Below are positions 31,609-43,189 of a stretch of DNA of 64,000 nucleotides, piece after piece. The DNA comes from Cylicocyclus nassatus (lineage: Eukaryota; Nematoda; Chromadorea; Rhabditida; Strongylidae). The stretch spans positions 24,467,676-24,531,675 of the forward strand of contig CATQJL010000316.1 of the NCBI GenBank assembly GCA_958299035.1, given 5' to 3'. Position numbers and translations under genes: made by a program. Numbering within the stretch: the stretch's first letter is position 1; every line of letters starts with the position of its first letter. The notes below the pieces were generated by a model. The model was not told where the DNA came from, ran no database searches, and saw nothing but the letters and a program-made list of their open reading frames with translations.

Positions 31609-31876
31609 TTTTTAGGATTATCGTTACTTTTATCAATTTTATTGATTTTTTTGCAAAGTTTGAGGCTACGGAGCTGGGGGTTAGTGATTAGGATAGGTGA
31701 GCCGTACTGATTACCAACACAACGCACATAGGGAATTGCATGTAGAAGTGGGCACAGGGAAAGGTCGTACAGGGATAGGGTTGGGACCTTTATCATAGCG
31801 CTTTGGCGGGGCCGGGACCGGGTAAACCAACTAGTGCTTAATAAGCACTGATATCGTGTACGATGACCATTTCTTA

Positions 31877-32508
31877 TACAGGGTGTCCCAAAAATGTGTG
31901 CACACTGTTTCATTGTAGATAACTCTCCTGTAATGAAATGTTTCGAGAAGCTTTAGGTACCATTCTGTAGAGCGAGGCTCAGTGGCAGAAACTCCAAACA
32001 TTTGGTGTCACTGTGAAAAAAGCGGCCGTTTAAAAAAAATTCAAAAAAAATGTGGAAACTTGTGTAACAGGGTTTTCATGGACGCTGAGTTCAATACCCA
32101 ACTCTTTACAAGGTTGCGATGCTTTCTAAACGGTGTAACCGCACTTTTTAGGAACATTGAAAAAATGGCCGCTATTGCTTACCTCGCATAATTTTTCAAT
32201 GAAGCATCAAGAAAAATTGCGAATTTCACGTTTAGAATCAGCAACTTCAATTAGCCCAATGTGAGAGTTTTCAGGTTGTTTGAGTTCCTTTTTGGAATAA
32301 AATATAGTTTTTTATGGCTCAAAACCCTCTTCAAGTTTCTACCGTAATCCTACAGTAAGAATGAGCGATCGGCGATTCGCTCTACACTGTAAATCTAAGT
32401 TAAACCTTCTCGCTCTACAAAATGTTTCCTACAGCTTCTCGAAACACTCCATCACAAGAGAGTTATTTTCAATCAAACAGTGTGCAAATTTTTTTGGGAC
32501 ACCCTGTA
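31877..32508. mobile_element. Mariner-like MITE, copy 2
   Basis: TA then CAGGGTGTCCCAAAAATGTG at the left, and CAAATTTTTTTGGGACACCC then TG-TA at the right. Interior blocks (TCTAAGTT, CTACAGTAAGAATGAGCGATC, GCTCTACA) match copies 1 and 3. It differs from them just inside the ends (TGTGCACACTG against TGTTAACACTG). No coding capacity. Confidence 0.78.
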
Positions 32509-32782
32509 GATCTCTGCTTTACGTTAAGGGCCGGTCATACATCACGCCATTTCCTCGCCTCGCGTTTTCCCAGCAAGATAATTGTTACAAGAGCATTGCA
32601 TGCCGATCATCCTGCTTTTCGGTGATGAATAGTTTGAATAGTTATTCGCGACTAGACGTGCCGGAAAACTATCAAAACCAAAATGCAAGATGATCGCCAT
32701 GCAATGGGTTATAACAGTTGTCGCGTTTGAAGAATCACGAGGCGATGAAACCGCGATGTGATGCCCGGCCCCTTATTATATA

Positions 32783-33866
32783 CTAGCTGGCTTACCCGGC
32801 TCCGCCGTATCGGACCAAACTTGGCACACATACACTTCGGGCCCCGGCGGGTGTCACAGTCCACTTTTCGTTATCGATCGATGCCGATTTTACCGATTTT
32901 TATCGATTTTTTGCAGAGTTCACCTACAGGGCTAGGAGTTGGCACAGGGGAGGAAGTGAGCATGGGGATTCCGAATACAATATTAGTTTTCAGAATTATC
33001 GATTACTTTTATTGATTTTATCGATTTTTTGTAAATTTTGACATGCGAGGCTGGGATTTTGCACAGGGGGGTAATCGAGCATGCTGATTACGAACACAAT
33101 ATTAGTTTTCAGGATCGTCCATTACTTTTATCGATTTTATCGATTTTTTTGTGAAGTTTGACCTGCGGGGCTGGGAGTTTGCACAGGAGGTAATCGAGAA
33201 TGCAGATTACGAATACAATATTAGTTTTCAAGATCGTCCATTACTTTTATCGATTTTATCGATTTTTTGAAAATTTGAGCTAGGGGGCTGGAATTTGGCA
33301 CAGGGGTGTAATCGAGCTGATCACCTCCCTTGGGGATGATCACCCCCCCTGGGGATGATCAGCATGCTCGATTACCCCCCTGTGCCAACTCCCAGCCCCC
33401 TAGCTCAAACTTTGCAAAAAATCGCTAAAATCGATAAAAGTAATCGATAATCCCGAAAACCAATATTGTATTCGGAATCCCCATGCTCGATTACCCCCCT
33501 GTGCCAACTCCCAGCCCCGTAGCTCAAACTTTGCAAAAAAATCGATAAAATCGATAAAAGTAATCGATAATCCTGAAAACCAATATTGTATTCGGAATCC
33601 CCATGCTCGATTACCCCCCTGTGCCAACTCCCAGCCCCGTAGGTGAACTCAGCAAAGAAATCGATAAAAATCGATAAAATTGATATCGATCGATGACGAA
33701 AAGTAGCCTATGACACCCGCCGGGGCCCGTAGTGTATGTGTGCCAAGTTTGGTCCGGATCGGTTCAGAAATGAAATTTTCTATTCGGAACATACGTACAG
33801 ACATACATACAGACAGACAGACAGACAGACATACAGACAAACAGACATTCAGCTTTATATATAAGA
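32783..33866 (-). mobile_element. Palindromic Helitron-like element (minus)
   Basis: On the minus strand it runs from TCTTATATATAAAGCTGAAT after an A (5' end at 33866) to GCCAGCTAG before a T (3' end at 32783), with a CGGC-GGA-GCCG hairpin 12 bases from the 3' end. The interior is an inverted dimer: leader block CCAAACTTGGCACACATACA, about three 120-bp units, an axis of GGATGATC repeats near 33310-33360, then about four units in the opposite sense and the inverted leader block. No Rep/helicase. Confidence 0.75.
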
Positions 33867-36592
33867 TCCACTTGAAATCATTTCAGGCATATGACCAAAT
33901 CTGCAACCATGTTCATTACTTTTTTCTGATCTTGGCGCCCTCGATCTTTCGCATTCTACATTACGTCATTCAATAAATGTTTTCATATTCGAGATTTGCA
34001 GCAATAAGTCATACACTTCTTATTTCTTGATAGGCATCAGTTACTCAATAGAGCATAGCAAACTTACAAGATGGCTTTATATTTCTGACGACTAGATATC
34101 GAAAAAACAATGAATTCATGTTTTTACGAAAGTGATGCTTTGTGCTCTTACCCTAACAGTTGTATACCACAAGCTTTTAGAAGTAAATCGTATATTTTTA
34201 GCTCCCTACAACCTCTGTTTCCGCAAAATATCAAAATATTTGGTCTCACTCGAGCGCTTCACACTTCAATCAGTATTTCTGAAAACTAGAGCATGTAAAG
34301 ATAAATTTTTTATATAGTCCTGTAGAAGACCTAGGCTTTCCAAATTTGCATCCACTTTTTTATCGATATTACGCACCATTTAATCTATACACCAATAAAG
34401 GAATTTCAGAATCTTTCTTTTGCTGCCATTTTTTCATAACGAACAAAAAACCATTTTAGGGTTGACCAGTCTGAATAAGCAGGCTGTCCGCCTAAAAACC
34501 GCAGCTGCTTTTACAATAGGCACACAAAGATTACAAGGTCTCAAACTTGCTTTGACCTCACCTGTTTTTGCAGCCGGCGTCGATTTTGTAAGGATCGTCA
34601 CGCTTCGATGATGGGTGATGTGCAAGGTATTACTCCAACAATTTTTGCAGCGTATAAAGATTTGGTTCATTCCGTGAAAAAAAAGAAGACTTCAAATTCA
34701 TTTACTGAAAAAATGGAGCATTTCCAGGGTACAACAGTGGCCGATTTTCCGTTTCGAGAAAACTTTTTCCAGGCTATCTTCTAAAATTACAGTACGGTCT
34801 ACAAACAGCCCTAGCAGAGTCCTACATAATTACCGGTTATGAGCTTTGCAGCTCTCTTCGTGCCGGAGAATCCTGCACCAACAGGACGAAATCTAAGTCG
34901 ACTTTTTTACTTATGGCATTAGTGGCCCGAAATGAAGTGCTGAGGACTCAAGAAAATGAGCATACCTTATAGACACATTGCCTCTGCAGCGTTTGAAAAA
35001 GATCAGCCTGCTTGAAATTACATAATTTACAAATTTTGCAAGTGCCTGAGTACTTTCGTTACAATCTCTACTTGTCAAGGCTTTTGAATGGAACTGCTAG
35101 TGTGAGGACAGAACAGCGTCTTTTGTGGAAACATGAAAAATTTTGGTATTCTCGTTCCGGAAGAGAAATTCAGCAACGGTGCATATGAGTGTTGATGTGG
35201 AGCGTAACTGTGTGAGCAAGTGGAAGTTTGCTGGGGATTTCTTAACAAAGCTACAAAAAATCTTCGCTTTTTGAAAATGCGAAACTTCCTAAATTTTAAT
35301 TGCAAATGTGAACTGGATATAAACTGGTGCAAGAACAAAAATCTTGTAGAGCTTAATTTGTTCTACCAGATAATATTCTGATGCTCAATCAGAAACAACA
35401 AGTGTATGACTCGCGGTAAAACATTGAGAATGAAAAGGTTCATGGGGCAACCTGATAAATACGATATGAGCTACATTTAATATGAGCAAATCATTGAAAT
35501 CTGATGACAAAGTAGCAAAACTTTGTGCATTTTGCAGAAACTAATCGCATCCGAGATTTTGCTGAATCAAGAACAGACATAAAGTCGTTCGCATTTTGAA
35601 GCCACTACATTCTAAAAAAAGAAAAGTCTCCTAATTGCCAACCTGATGCCTGTGAGTCAAAAAGTAGCCTGAGCGCTCACCTGAGGAAGGTTCTTAACGA
35701 CATGATGTCTTCTTCAGTAACCTTATGCGAAACACTTCCCGGTCTGTCTGCTGTATGTTTTATTACTTCCTGAAAAAACCTTTACTTTTACTTCAACAAG
35801 CTGTTAGAGACAGTGTCCCAAAAGTGTTTTGTTTGCAGGTTATAAGTTTTTCGATATTGTATAAACATATGTATGGGTTTAATTTGCACGAAATCTTCAG
35901 AAATCTTGTTTTTGAGAGTCCCGCCCAAACAATGCAGCCAGTTGCGTCTTTACCCTAGCCTCTGCAAATGGTAGCAATGCGACGAGGACATTGGCTGGTA
36001 ACGCGTGTTTAGTTAGCGCAAGGAAACCGACGACTAGACCACTTGGGCTATCACCAAATTCCACTCTGCGATCCATTTCAAGTGCAATTTTTCTTGTAAG
36101 TCTGAAGACCGCTTTTACAATAACTTTGGTTAGACACAAAATGCTCAAACGCGAATTTCGCAGACGCCAGAAATTCTTGGTAAGCTCCAGGGCTTGAAGG
36201 GAGTCGTGCGAATGTTGTGCCGTAGTGGTTCTTGCCAAATGAAAGTTTGCACCTTGCAAGTAATTTTTTTAGCATAGAAGGATGGTTAAATACCGTTCCA
36301 AACCAAGTATATCTGATCGGTCAAATAAGTAATTGTTATGTAACTATTCTAGAGATAGTTGAAATAATCTCTGGAATTGAGAGTTATTTTGGAAACTTGA
36401 CCAATGACTATCAAATGCTTTAGTCTTCGAAATCAAGCATTCTTCCTTGCATATTTGCGCAAATAAAGTTAGACAATTTTCCACTTTTTCACTTTTCAAA
36501 CACTGGAAAACGGCTGTTGAGATCGAAGGCTTTTCGTAGCTGCTTAGGATTAATGTTTTTTCAATTGAAACTGAAAGGTCTATCGTTTTATA
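33867..36592. other. No gene; relic of a mariner-type foldback arm
   Basis: 33966-34320 is a diverged half copy of the foldback family at 38145-39371 (AATAAGTCATACACTTCTTATTTC; ATGCTTTGTGCTCTTACC...GTTGTATACCACAAG). Beyond it I see no supportable gene. Short frames on both strands at 34434-34670 and 35897-36275 have no recognisable domains. Confidence 0.5.
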
Positions 36593-37849
36593 TCTTATAT
36601 ATAAAGCTGAATGTCTGTTTGTATGTCTGTATGTCTGTCTGTATGTCTGTCTGTATGTCTGTATGTACGTATGTTCCGAATAGAAAATTCCATTTCTGAA
36701 CCGATCGGGACCAAACTTGGCACACATACACTTTGGGCCCCGGCGAGTGTCATAGGCTACTTTTCGTCATCGATCGATATCGATTTTATCGATTTTTATC
36801 GATTTTTTTGCTGAGTTCACCTACGGGGCTGGGAGTTGGCACAGGGGGGTAATCGAGCATGGGGATTCCGAATACAATATTGGTTTTCAGGATTATCGAT
36901 TACTTTTATCGATTTTATCGATTTTTTTGCAAAGTTTGAGCTACGGGGGTGGGAGTTGGCACAGGGGGGTAATCGAGCATGGGGATTCCGAATACAATAT
37001 TGGTTTTCAGGATTATCGATTACTTTTATCGATTTTATCGATTTTTTTGCAAAGTTTGAGCTACGGGGCTGAGAGTTCGCACAGGGGGGTAGTCGAGCAT
37101 GGGGATTCCGAATACAATATTGGTTTTCGGGATTATCGGTTACTTTTATCGATTTTATCGATTTTTTTGCAAAGTTTGAGCTAGGGGGCTGGGAGTTGGC
37201 GCAGGGGGGTAATCGAGCATGCTGATCATCCCCAAGGGGGGTGATCAGCATGCTCGATTACACCCCTGTGCCAAATTCCAGCCCCCTAGCTCAAATTTTC
37301 AAAAAATCGATAAAATCGATAAAAGTAATGGACGATCTTGAAAACTAATATTGTATTCGTAATCTGCATGCTCGATTACTCCCCTGTGCAAACTCCCAGC
37401 CCCGCAGGTCAAACTTTACAAAAAAAATCGATAAAATCGATAAAAGTAATGGACGATCCTGAAAACTAATATTGTGTTCGTAATCAGCATGCTCGATTAC
37501 CCCCCTGTGCAAACTCCCAGCCCCGCAGGTCAAAATTTACAAAAAAATCGATAAAATCAATAAAAGTAATCGATAATTCTGAAAACTAATATTGTGTTCG
37601 GAATCCCCATGCTCACTTCCCCCCTGTGCCAACTCCTAGCCCTGTAGGTGAACTCTGCAAAAAAGATCGATAAAAATCGGTATAATCGACATCGATCGAT
37701 AACGAAAAGTGGACTGTGACACCCGCCGGGGCCCGAAGTGTATGTGTGCAAAGTTTGGTCCGGATCGGTTCAGAAATGGAATTTTCTATTTGGAACATAC
37801 GTACACGGGTCTAGCTGGCAGGCCCGGCGGAGCCGGGCAAGCCAGCTAG
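36593..37849 (+). mobile_element. Palindromic Helitron-like element (plus)
   Basis: A|TCTTATATATAAAGCTGAAT at the 5' end and GCCAGCTAG|T at the 3' end, with a perfect CCCGGC-GGA-GCCGGG hairpin ending 10 bases before CTAG. Inside: a GTCT/GTAT leader, four 120-bp units (repeat starts near 36841, 36961, 37081, 37201), a palindromic axis at about 37216-37256 (GAGCATGCTGATCA/TGATCAGCATGCTC), four inverted units, and the inverted leader. The ends and hairpin are diagnostic of Helitron-type elements; transposition proteins must come from elsewhere. It shares its axis with the copies at 32783-33866 and 39595-40087. Confidence 0.8.
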
Positions 37850-38144
37850 TTTTCAATAATTCATTATGTTCCAAAGATCTTTTATACTGCCATTATTTGT
37901 ACTCTTCAGCACTTTTTCCTCCAGGCAACTTTTACGTGACTTCTATGATCAAAGGAATTATAACATTATGATAATTTGAGCGAACTTCATGAGATAATCT
38001 GGCATACCCATTTCCTTATTTGGAATTCTATGGACATAAAATGATGTGTTCGATGAGATGAGTTCTTGAATGCACTTTCAAAATTTTGGGGAACATGACT
38101 AGTACAAGCCCTTTGAACAGAATACATATTCAACACCAATGTAT

Positions 38145-39371
38145 TAGGTTGTAACAGAATTAATGCAGGTTTTGAATTCCAACCGCAATAAGTCATACAC
38201 TTCTCATTTCTAAGTAGGTTGAGAAATACCATTTGATAGAGCAAAGCAATCTCTATAACTCAGACAATCGCCAGGGGCAGGCGGGCACCGGAAAATACGC
38301 GTTGCTGACATTTCGCATCCCGCTCGCAAATTCGAGGAAAATAGTTGGCGAGTTTCTGAGAGACCGCTTGTTAAATCTTTTTCGCTCTTACCTTTGCAGA
38401 TATATTGCTGAATCTCTGAGGAATCGAGAATTCAGCAAGCGACATTCCGAAAAGTCCTGATTGCCTCTCAAAAAATCTGCGAGCGGGATTTGAGAAATCA
38501 GCCATCTATTTTTCCGATGCCCGCCTGCCTCCGGCGATTGTCTGAGAAGGTGGCAATCTTGCTTTAGCAACAACTCTGATCCACCACGTCAAGCCAAAAA
38601 CTAAAAAGGATTCAATTGTCCGACAAGTTGAGAAAGATCATAACTCAGTTCATAAAAAACCTACAAAAATTCTAAGTTGCTCACAAAAACACTATTCACA
38701 TAAGACATCTATACACGCCTTTGCCGTATTTTTTTTTCTGTTAGAAATCAAGAAAAGGGAAATTCTTGTGCGTTTGCCAAAGTGATGCTGTGCCGTTCCC
38801 ACATGAGTAGTTGTATACTACAAAGCGGTAGAAGTGCAAACGTAAATTTTCAGCTCTCTACAAGTTTAGTTCTCGAGAATTTGAATTTTAGCTTGGACCA
38901 CATGACTAGCGAAAACTGTATTCGATATTTTTCGAGAACTAAAGCTTGTAGAGAGCTGGAAACTCACGTTTATACTTCTACAGGTTTGTAGTATACAACT
39001 ACTCATGTGGGAACGGCACAGCATCACTTTGGCAAACGCACGAAAATTTCCGTTTTCTTGATTTTTAACAGAAAAAAATACGGCAAAGGCGTGTATAGAT
39101 GCCTTTTGTGGACTGTGTTTACGTGAGCGAGTTAGAATTTTTGTAGGATTTTTATGAACTGAGTTACGATTTTTTTCGATTTTTCGGGCTGCTGAGTCTT
39201 TTTATTTTTGGCTCAAACTAGAGGTGGATGGGGACTGTTGCAACAGCAATATTGCAGTCTTGTAGGGCTTGCTTTGCTCTATCGAATGGTATTTTGCAAC
39301 CTACTTAGAAATGAGAAGTGTATGACTTATTGCGGTTGGAACAAAACCTGCATTAATTCTGTTACAACCTA
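38145..39371. mobile_element. Mariner-type 1.2-kb foldback (TAGGTTGTAAC ends)
   Basis: TA then GGTTGTAACAGAATTAATGC at the left, and its complement then TA at the right. The arms are about 440 bp each and meet near 38880-38930 with almost no loop. It is interrupted by the element at 38259-38546. The copy at 57365-58602 is the same family (related central sequences around GTTGTATACTACAA) with GGTGGTCAAGAAAATAATGC ends. The ends resemble mariner TIRs; there is no transposase. Confidence 0.7.
38259..38546. mobile_element. TIR element CTCAGACAATCG, copy 1, nested in the foldback
   Basis: 288 bp with ends CTCAGACAATCG and CGATTGTCTGAG and a shared GGCAGGCGGGCA / GCCCGCCTGCC sub-terminal block. 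The opposite arm of the host foldback lacks it, which supports insertion. A second copy is at 42608-43189. I could not define the target duplication. Confidence 0.65.
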
Positions 39372-39540
39372 ATAGTTGTTTTAATGATGTACAACAAAGC
39401 GCTGAGGTACGCCATTGCCAAGTACTCAGCTAAGCGAAGTCAGAGATAATGATTGCCATCCAGATGTTCTCATCGCGATAGCAAAGTTGTCGAACATGCC
39501 GCACGCAAAGAAGACGAGCAATCGAGACGGAAGCATTATC

Positions 39541-41095
39541 TACAGGGTGGTCCACATGAAATGTGACGCACAAAAGCTTTCGTAACTTTGCTAATCTTAT
39601 ATATAAAGCTGAATGTCTGTTTGTCTGTCTGTATGTCTGTCTGTATGTCTGTATGTCTGTCTGTACATATGTTCCGAATAGAAAATTCCATTTCTGAACC
39701 GATCCGGACCAAACTTGGCACGCATACACTACGGGCCCCGGCGGGTGTCATAGGCTACTTTTCGTCATCGATCGATATCGATTTTATCGATTTTTTTGCA
39801 AAATTTGAGCTACAGCCCCGTGTAGCCCCCGGCTGGGAGTTGGCACAGGGGGTAATCGAGCATGCTGATCACCCCCCCCCCATGCTCGATTACCCCCCTG
39901 TGCCAAATCCCAGCCCCCTAGCTCAAATTTTGCAAAAAATCGTTAAAATCGACATCAATCGATAACGAAAAGTGGACTGTGACACCCGCCGGGGCCCGAA
40001 GTGTTTGTGTGCCAGGTTTGATTCGGATAGGTTAAGAAATGGAATTTTCTATTCGGAACATGCGGCAGAGCCGGGTAAGCCAGCTAGTACTCAATAAAAT
40101 TAAAAGCTTCTGTTTTTATCTGATAGACAAAAGATTCTGTACACGTCCTCATAGGAAGTCTATCTCCGCCTTCAATGACAGAATTTATTCTGCTTGAATA
40201 AATTTTCAAAATGCGCGCAATGGTTTCTGGCGGAAATTTCGTCCCAGTATCTCACTAAGCCTCCTTTAGCAAATCTAAAGGCCTGGAAGAGCGGACTTTT
40301 TGCTTACAGATAGAACAGGCGGAGAATTTGGGTTCAAGAATGTTCGATTCGGAAGGCCAAAATTGTCTTTTCGTATGTGGCAAACATGAAGTTTGATGGA
40401 CTGCGAAAAAGCCATTTTTTGTTTTATTTCATCCCAGAATTCAAAAATATTCGTCTTCTCCATATTCTTTTGTCCCGTTGTGCTTGTTTCCAACTTCGGT
40501 TCTCACCAAAACTTGGTCAAACTTTAAGGTTTATTAAAGGCAGTCGCCATGGCAAGAAAATTGCAATCTTTCAAGATTTTGGAAAAAGCATTGAAAGCAA
40601 ACTCTGAAGGACTGTGGCACTTTCTTGGACCAAAGAAATTCTATAGACGCTTTTGGAAATTTTTAGCATGACTAGATACCAATCCACAGCGAAAAGAAGA
40701 AAATAAAGTTGTGTAAAATTCGTCGTTTGGACACTGAAAAAAAATGACATTTGGCCTTCTTGCTCGCCCATCCTTGAACCAACAAACACTCTTCTCTGTC
40801 AGCCTGAAAGGAAACTGCTCTTCAAAATCCATGTCATTTGATTTGCCAAAAAGAAACCCGGTGAGAGCTTGAGAGCAAAAACCATCGCGCGCAAATCGAA
40901 GAATTTTTGGAAGAGGTTTGAAGGAGAAAAAACGATTTAAAAAAAAACTGGGACAAATATCTTGAATATTAGTTCAAAATTCTTATACAGAATTTTCTGC
41001 CCTGTCAGGTGAGGCAAATGCTTCTGATTTCATTCAGTCCTTGCAAAGTTATAATATTTTTTTGTTCTGTCACACTTTATGCGGACCACCCTGTA
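39541..41095. mobile_element. Mariner-like element with CAGGGTGGTCC ends, interrupted
   Basis: TA-CAGGGTGGTCCACATGAAAT at the left (39541) and GCGGACCACCCTG-TA at the right (41095). The arms also share CACA...GTAACTTTGC / GCAAAGTTATAA. Without the nested Helitron-like element (39595-40087) it is about 1.06 kb. I found no transposase in the interior; open frames there lack the mariner DDD motifs. Confidence 0.7.
39595..40087 (+). mobile_element. Minimal palindromic Helitron-like element
   Basis: 493 bp. A|TCTTATATATAAAGCTGAAT at the start and GCCAGCTAG|T at the end, with a CGGC-AGA-GCCG hairpin. It has only one 120-bp unit on each side of the axis (GAGCATGCTGATCACCCC...CATGCTCGATTACC). It inserted 52 bp inside the mariner-like element at 39541. 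Confidence 0.8.
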
Positions 41096-41600
41096 CAGGG
41101 AGCAGTTCACAATAGATCATTTTCCCAAGAACTGCAAAGCAAGTTTTTCCTATATAGGAAGTTTCCGGTAGGTTATGTTGAACACTTTTCATTATGAGAA
41201 TTGGCCTACCCTTCTTTGCAAATAGACTGGAGCGAATATTCGCAGATCAGGGTAGAACTGCTGCAGAAAACGCTCAAACCGTTGAACCATATTTTTATAT
41301 CCCTATGGGGTAAAAAAAGGCTTTGTAAGGTTCAGCTGCTATCAAAAATGTTTCCACCTGTCTGTCAATCTCCTCTGGGCCACTATAACCCGTGACAGGA
41401 ATCTACCTGTCACTCAGTAGGCCTGTTCCCATGGAGCTCAGCGCAGATAAAATAGTAGTTCGTTTCATTGTTAGTATGTTAGTATGTTCTTTCCGTCTCG
41501 TCGTTCAATATTAGTACGTATTGTGAGGGTTGATAATTGTCCGGGTTGTAAGTAACCAGTACATGTCGAAGACTGTCGATCAGCACCAAAAATGTCGTAA
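41096..41600. other. No gene recognised
   Basis: Two 62-64 residue frames only, with no recognisable features. Confidence 0.4.
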
Positions 41601-42102
41601 ATTTCTTCTTCCTTTTCTATCTTGATTATGAAGGTTCTCATACCCTAATACCTGCGCATAATTGATGCCAGGTTACTTGCATAATTGGTTAGATTTTCAA
41701 TATTTGAGTGATCCCCTGGGGATCTCCAGGGGATCATCTCTCAATTTCAATGTCATTTACCTTCCTGAAATCCCAATGAAAACGCTGCAAAGTTGTAGTG
41801 AAGATATATACGGCACTGCTAAGTATGATTTCGACGAAAGAAATGGAATCTGAAAGTTGTGAATTTTTCGATGTCTACAGTACAATTTTACAGCGTTTTC
41901 ATTGAGTTTTCAGGAAGATAAATGGCATTAAAATTAATTAAAAATTAAGAGGTGATCCCCCGGGGATCCCCTGGGGTACCCCAGGGGATCACACAAATTA
42001 GTAGAAATCTACTAAATTATGCCAGTAACCTGGCATCAATTATGCGCAGGTATTAGGGCATGAGAACCTTCATAAGCAAGATAGAGAAGGAAGAAGAAAG
42101 AT
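41601..42102. repeat. 0.5-kb foldback with GATCCCCTGGGG palindromes
   Basis: The left arm from ATTTCTTCTTCCTTTTCTAT and the right arm ending ATAGAGAAGGAAGAAGAAAG are complementary through AAGGTTCTCAT...TACCTGCGCATAATTGATGCC. Further in, both arms hold clusters of short palindromes (GATCCCCTGGGG, GGATCTCC). A second complementary block, CATTTACCTTCCTGAAA...AAAACGCTG, lies nearer the axis. No coding capacity; element class unknown. Confidence 0.65.
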
Positions 42103-42203
42103 ACGTGAAGTAGTGAGATATGACGCAGCCCCTCTCAGATCCTCTCCCCTCCCCAGCGGGGATGTACGCGCATACGGGCCTTAGTCTGTGTTCTTTCCAG
42201 TGT

Positions 42204-42318
42204 GTATAGAACAACGACAAAGTGGTCGAGTGCCGACTAACGCCATGTGGCGCTGGATTCAAAAATGTAGGAGATTGTAATATAGTCGGCATTCGACCAC
42301 TTTGTCGTTGTTCTATAC
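42204..42318. repeat. Short inverted repeat (36-bp arms)
   Basis: The arms GTATAGAACAACGACAAAGT...CCGACTA and their complement are nearly perfect (one G/A difference near GAGTGCC) and are separated by about 43 bp. Confidence 0.75.
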
Positions 42319-42607
42319 ATGTCTCATGTCTCATGTTCTATACAATCTCATGTCAATCTTTAACGAGCAGATCCTATTGCCACTTGGATTCACAGCGAAC
42401 AACTATGGCGAGATAAAGGCTTCGGGCGCATCAAACCCAAGAACATCTGGCCGCAATGAACCTTTGAGGACGCTTTGTGAATGGGGACGCGAAGTTGAAG
42501 GAGCTGAACTGAACCCCGTGATGTCAGCGGTAAACATCTGCGAAAGCGCAACCAACGCAGAAGTCGGAGGCTTAGTGAAACATAGAATACATTTTACTTC
42601 CAAACTA

Positions 42608-43189
42608 CTCAGATAATCGCGGGGGGCAGGCGGTCCGCAAACTCGCGTCTTCTTGCGTTTTCAGCAGAATTTTGGGGCGTGGCCAAACCTTCAGCGGGCG
42701 GTACCTCCTTTACTGTCGAATGCCCTGCTAGCGGGGCAGAACACAGATTCTGCGGGCGCTTGTCAAATAATCTCTTTCAGCGAGCGCTGGCCAAACTTTC
42801 AGCAGGCACTCGGACTCTTCTTGAGCAGTTTCGGGCGTACGTCGAGCAAATGTGAGACTTTATGCTGCAGAGGTGTCATCGATGGTTTAATCACTCGAGT
42901 TTGAGGTACTTTCTCTTAGCGGAAAGGCCGGAGGGCTGTGCGGTCCTCCACAAAGGACCGTGCGGCCCCAAAAATTTTGCATATTTTCGCGGAAAGTCCG
43001 CGAGAATGCGGCCAATGTGCCGCAACTAATCTATAAGAAAACCGCGATAGTTCTCCGAGCATTCATCTAAAAATTGGCCAACATTCTTCCGAATATCTGC
43101 AAGCGGACCGCAAGAAATCAGCGAATTATTTTTCCGGTGCCCGCGCGCCCATAAATCGCAAGGCCGCCTGCCGCCAACGACTATCTGAG
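42608..43189. mobile_element. TIR element CTCAGATAATCG, copy 2
   Basis: 582 bp with ends CTCAGATAATCG and CGACTATCTGAG and inner GGGGCAGGCGG / CCGCCTGCC blocks, the same pattern as 38259-38546. The interior is GC-rich with AGCGGAAAG/CGGAAAGTCCGCG repeats and has no ORF of note. Confidence 0.6.

Larger units (their letters stand above)
20188..31834 (+). mobile_element. Helitron-like element split by BEL-2 and a TIR element
   Basis: The 5' end TCTTATATATAAAGCTGAAT follows an A, and the 3' end CCAACTAG is followed by T. After removing BEL-2 with one copy of its duplication (20505-30295) and the 1230-bp TIR element (30379-31608), about 0.6 kb remains. It reads in the same order as other copies: microsatellite leader, CCAAACTTGGCATACGTACA, CGATCGATATCGATTTTATC, the 120-bp unit, then the 3' segment with CCTTTATCATAGCG and the GC-rich end. 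No coding capacity of its own. Confidence 0.75.

Noticed and set aside
36836..37251. ORFs of 78-144 residues with repeated WELAQGGNRAWG-like segments
   Set aside because: They are translations of the 120-bp tandem unit on either strand, not genes.
36821..37640. Regular repeats with unique-looking spacers, as in a CRISPR array
   Set aside because: Units are 120 bp, head-to-tail without variable spacers, and lie inside a Helitron-like eukaryotic element.
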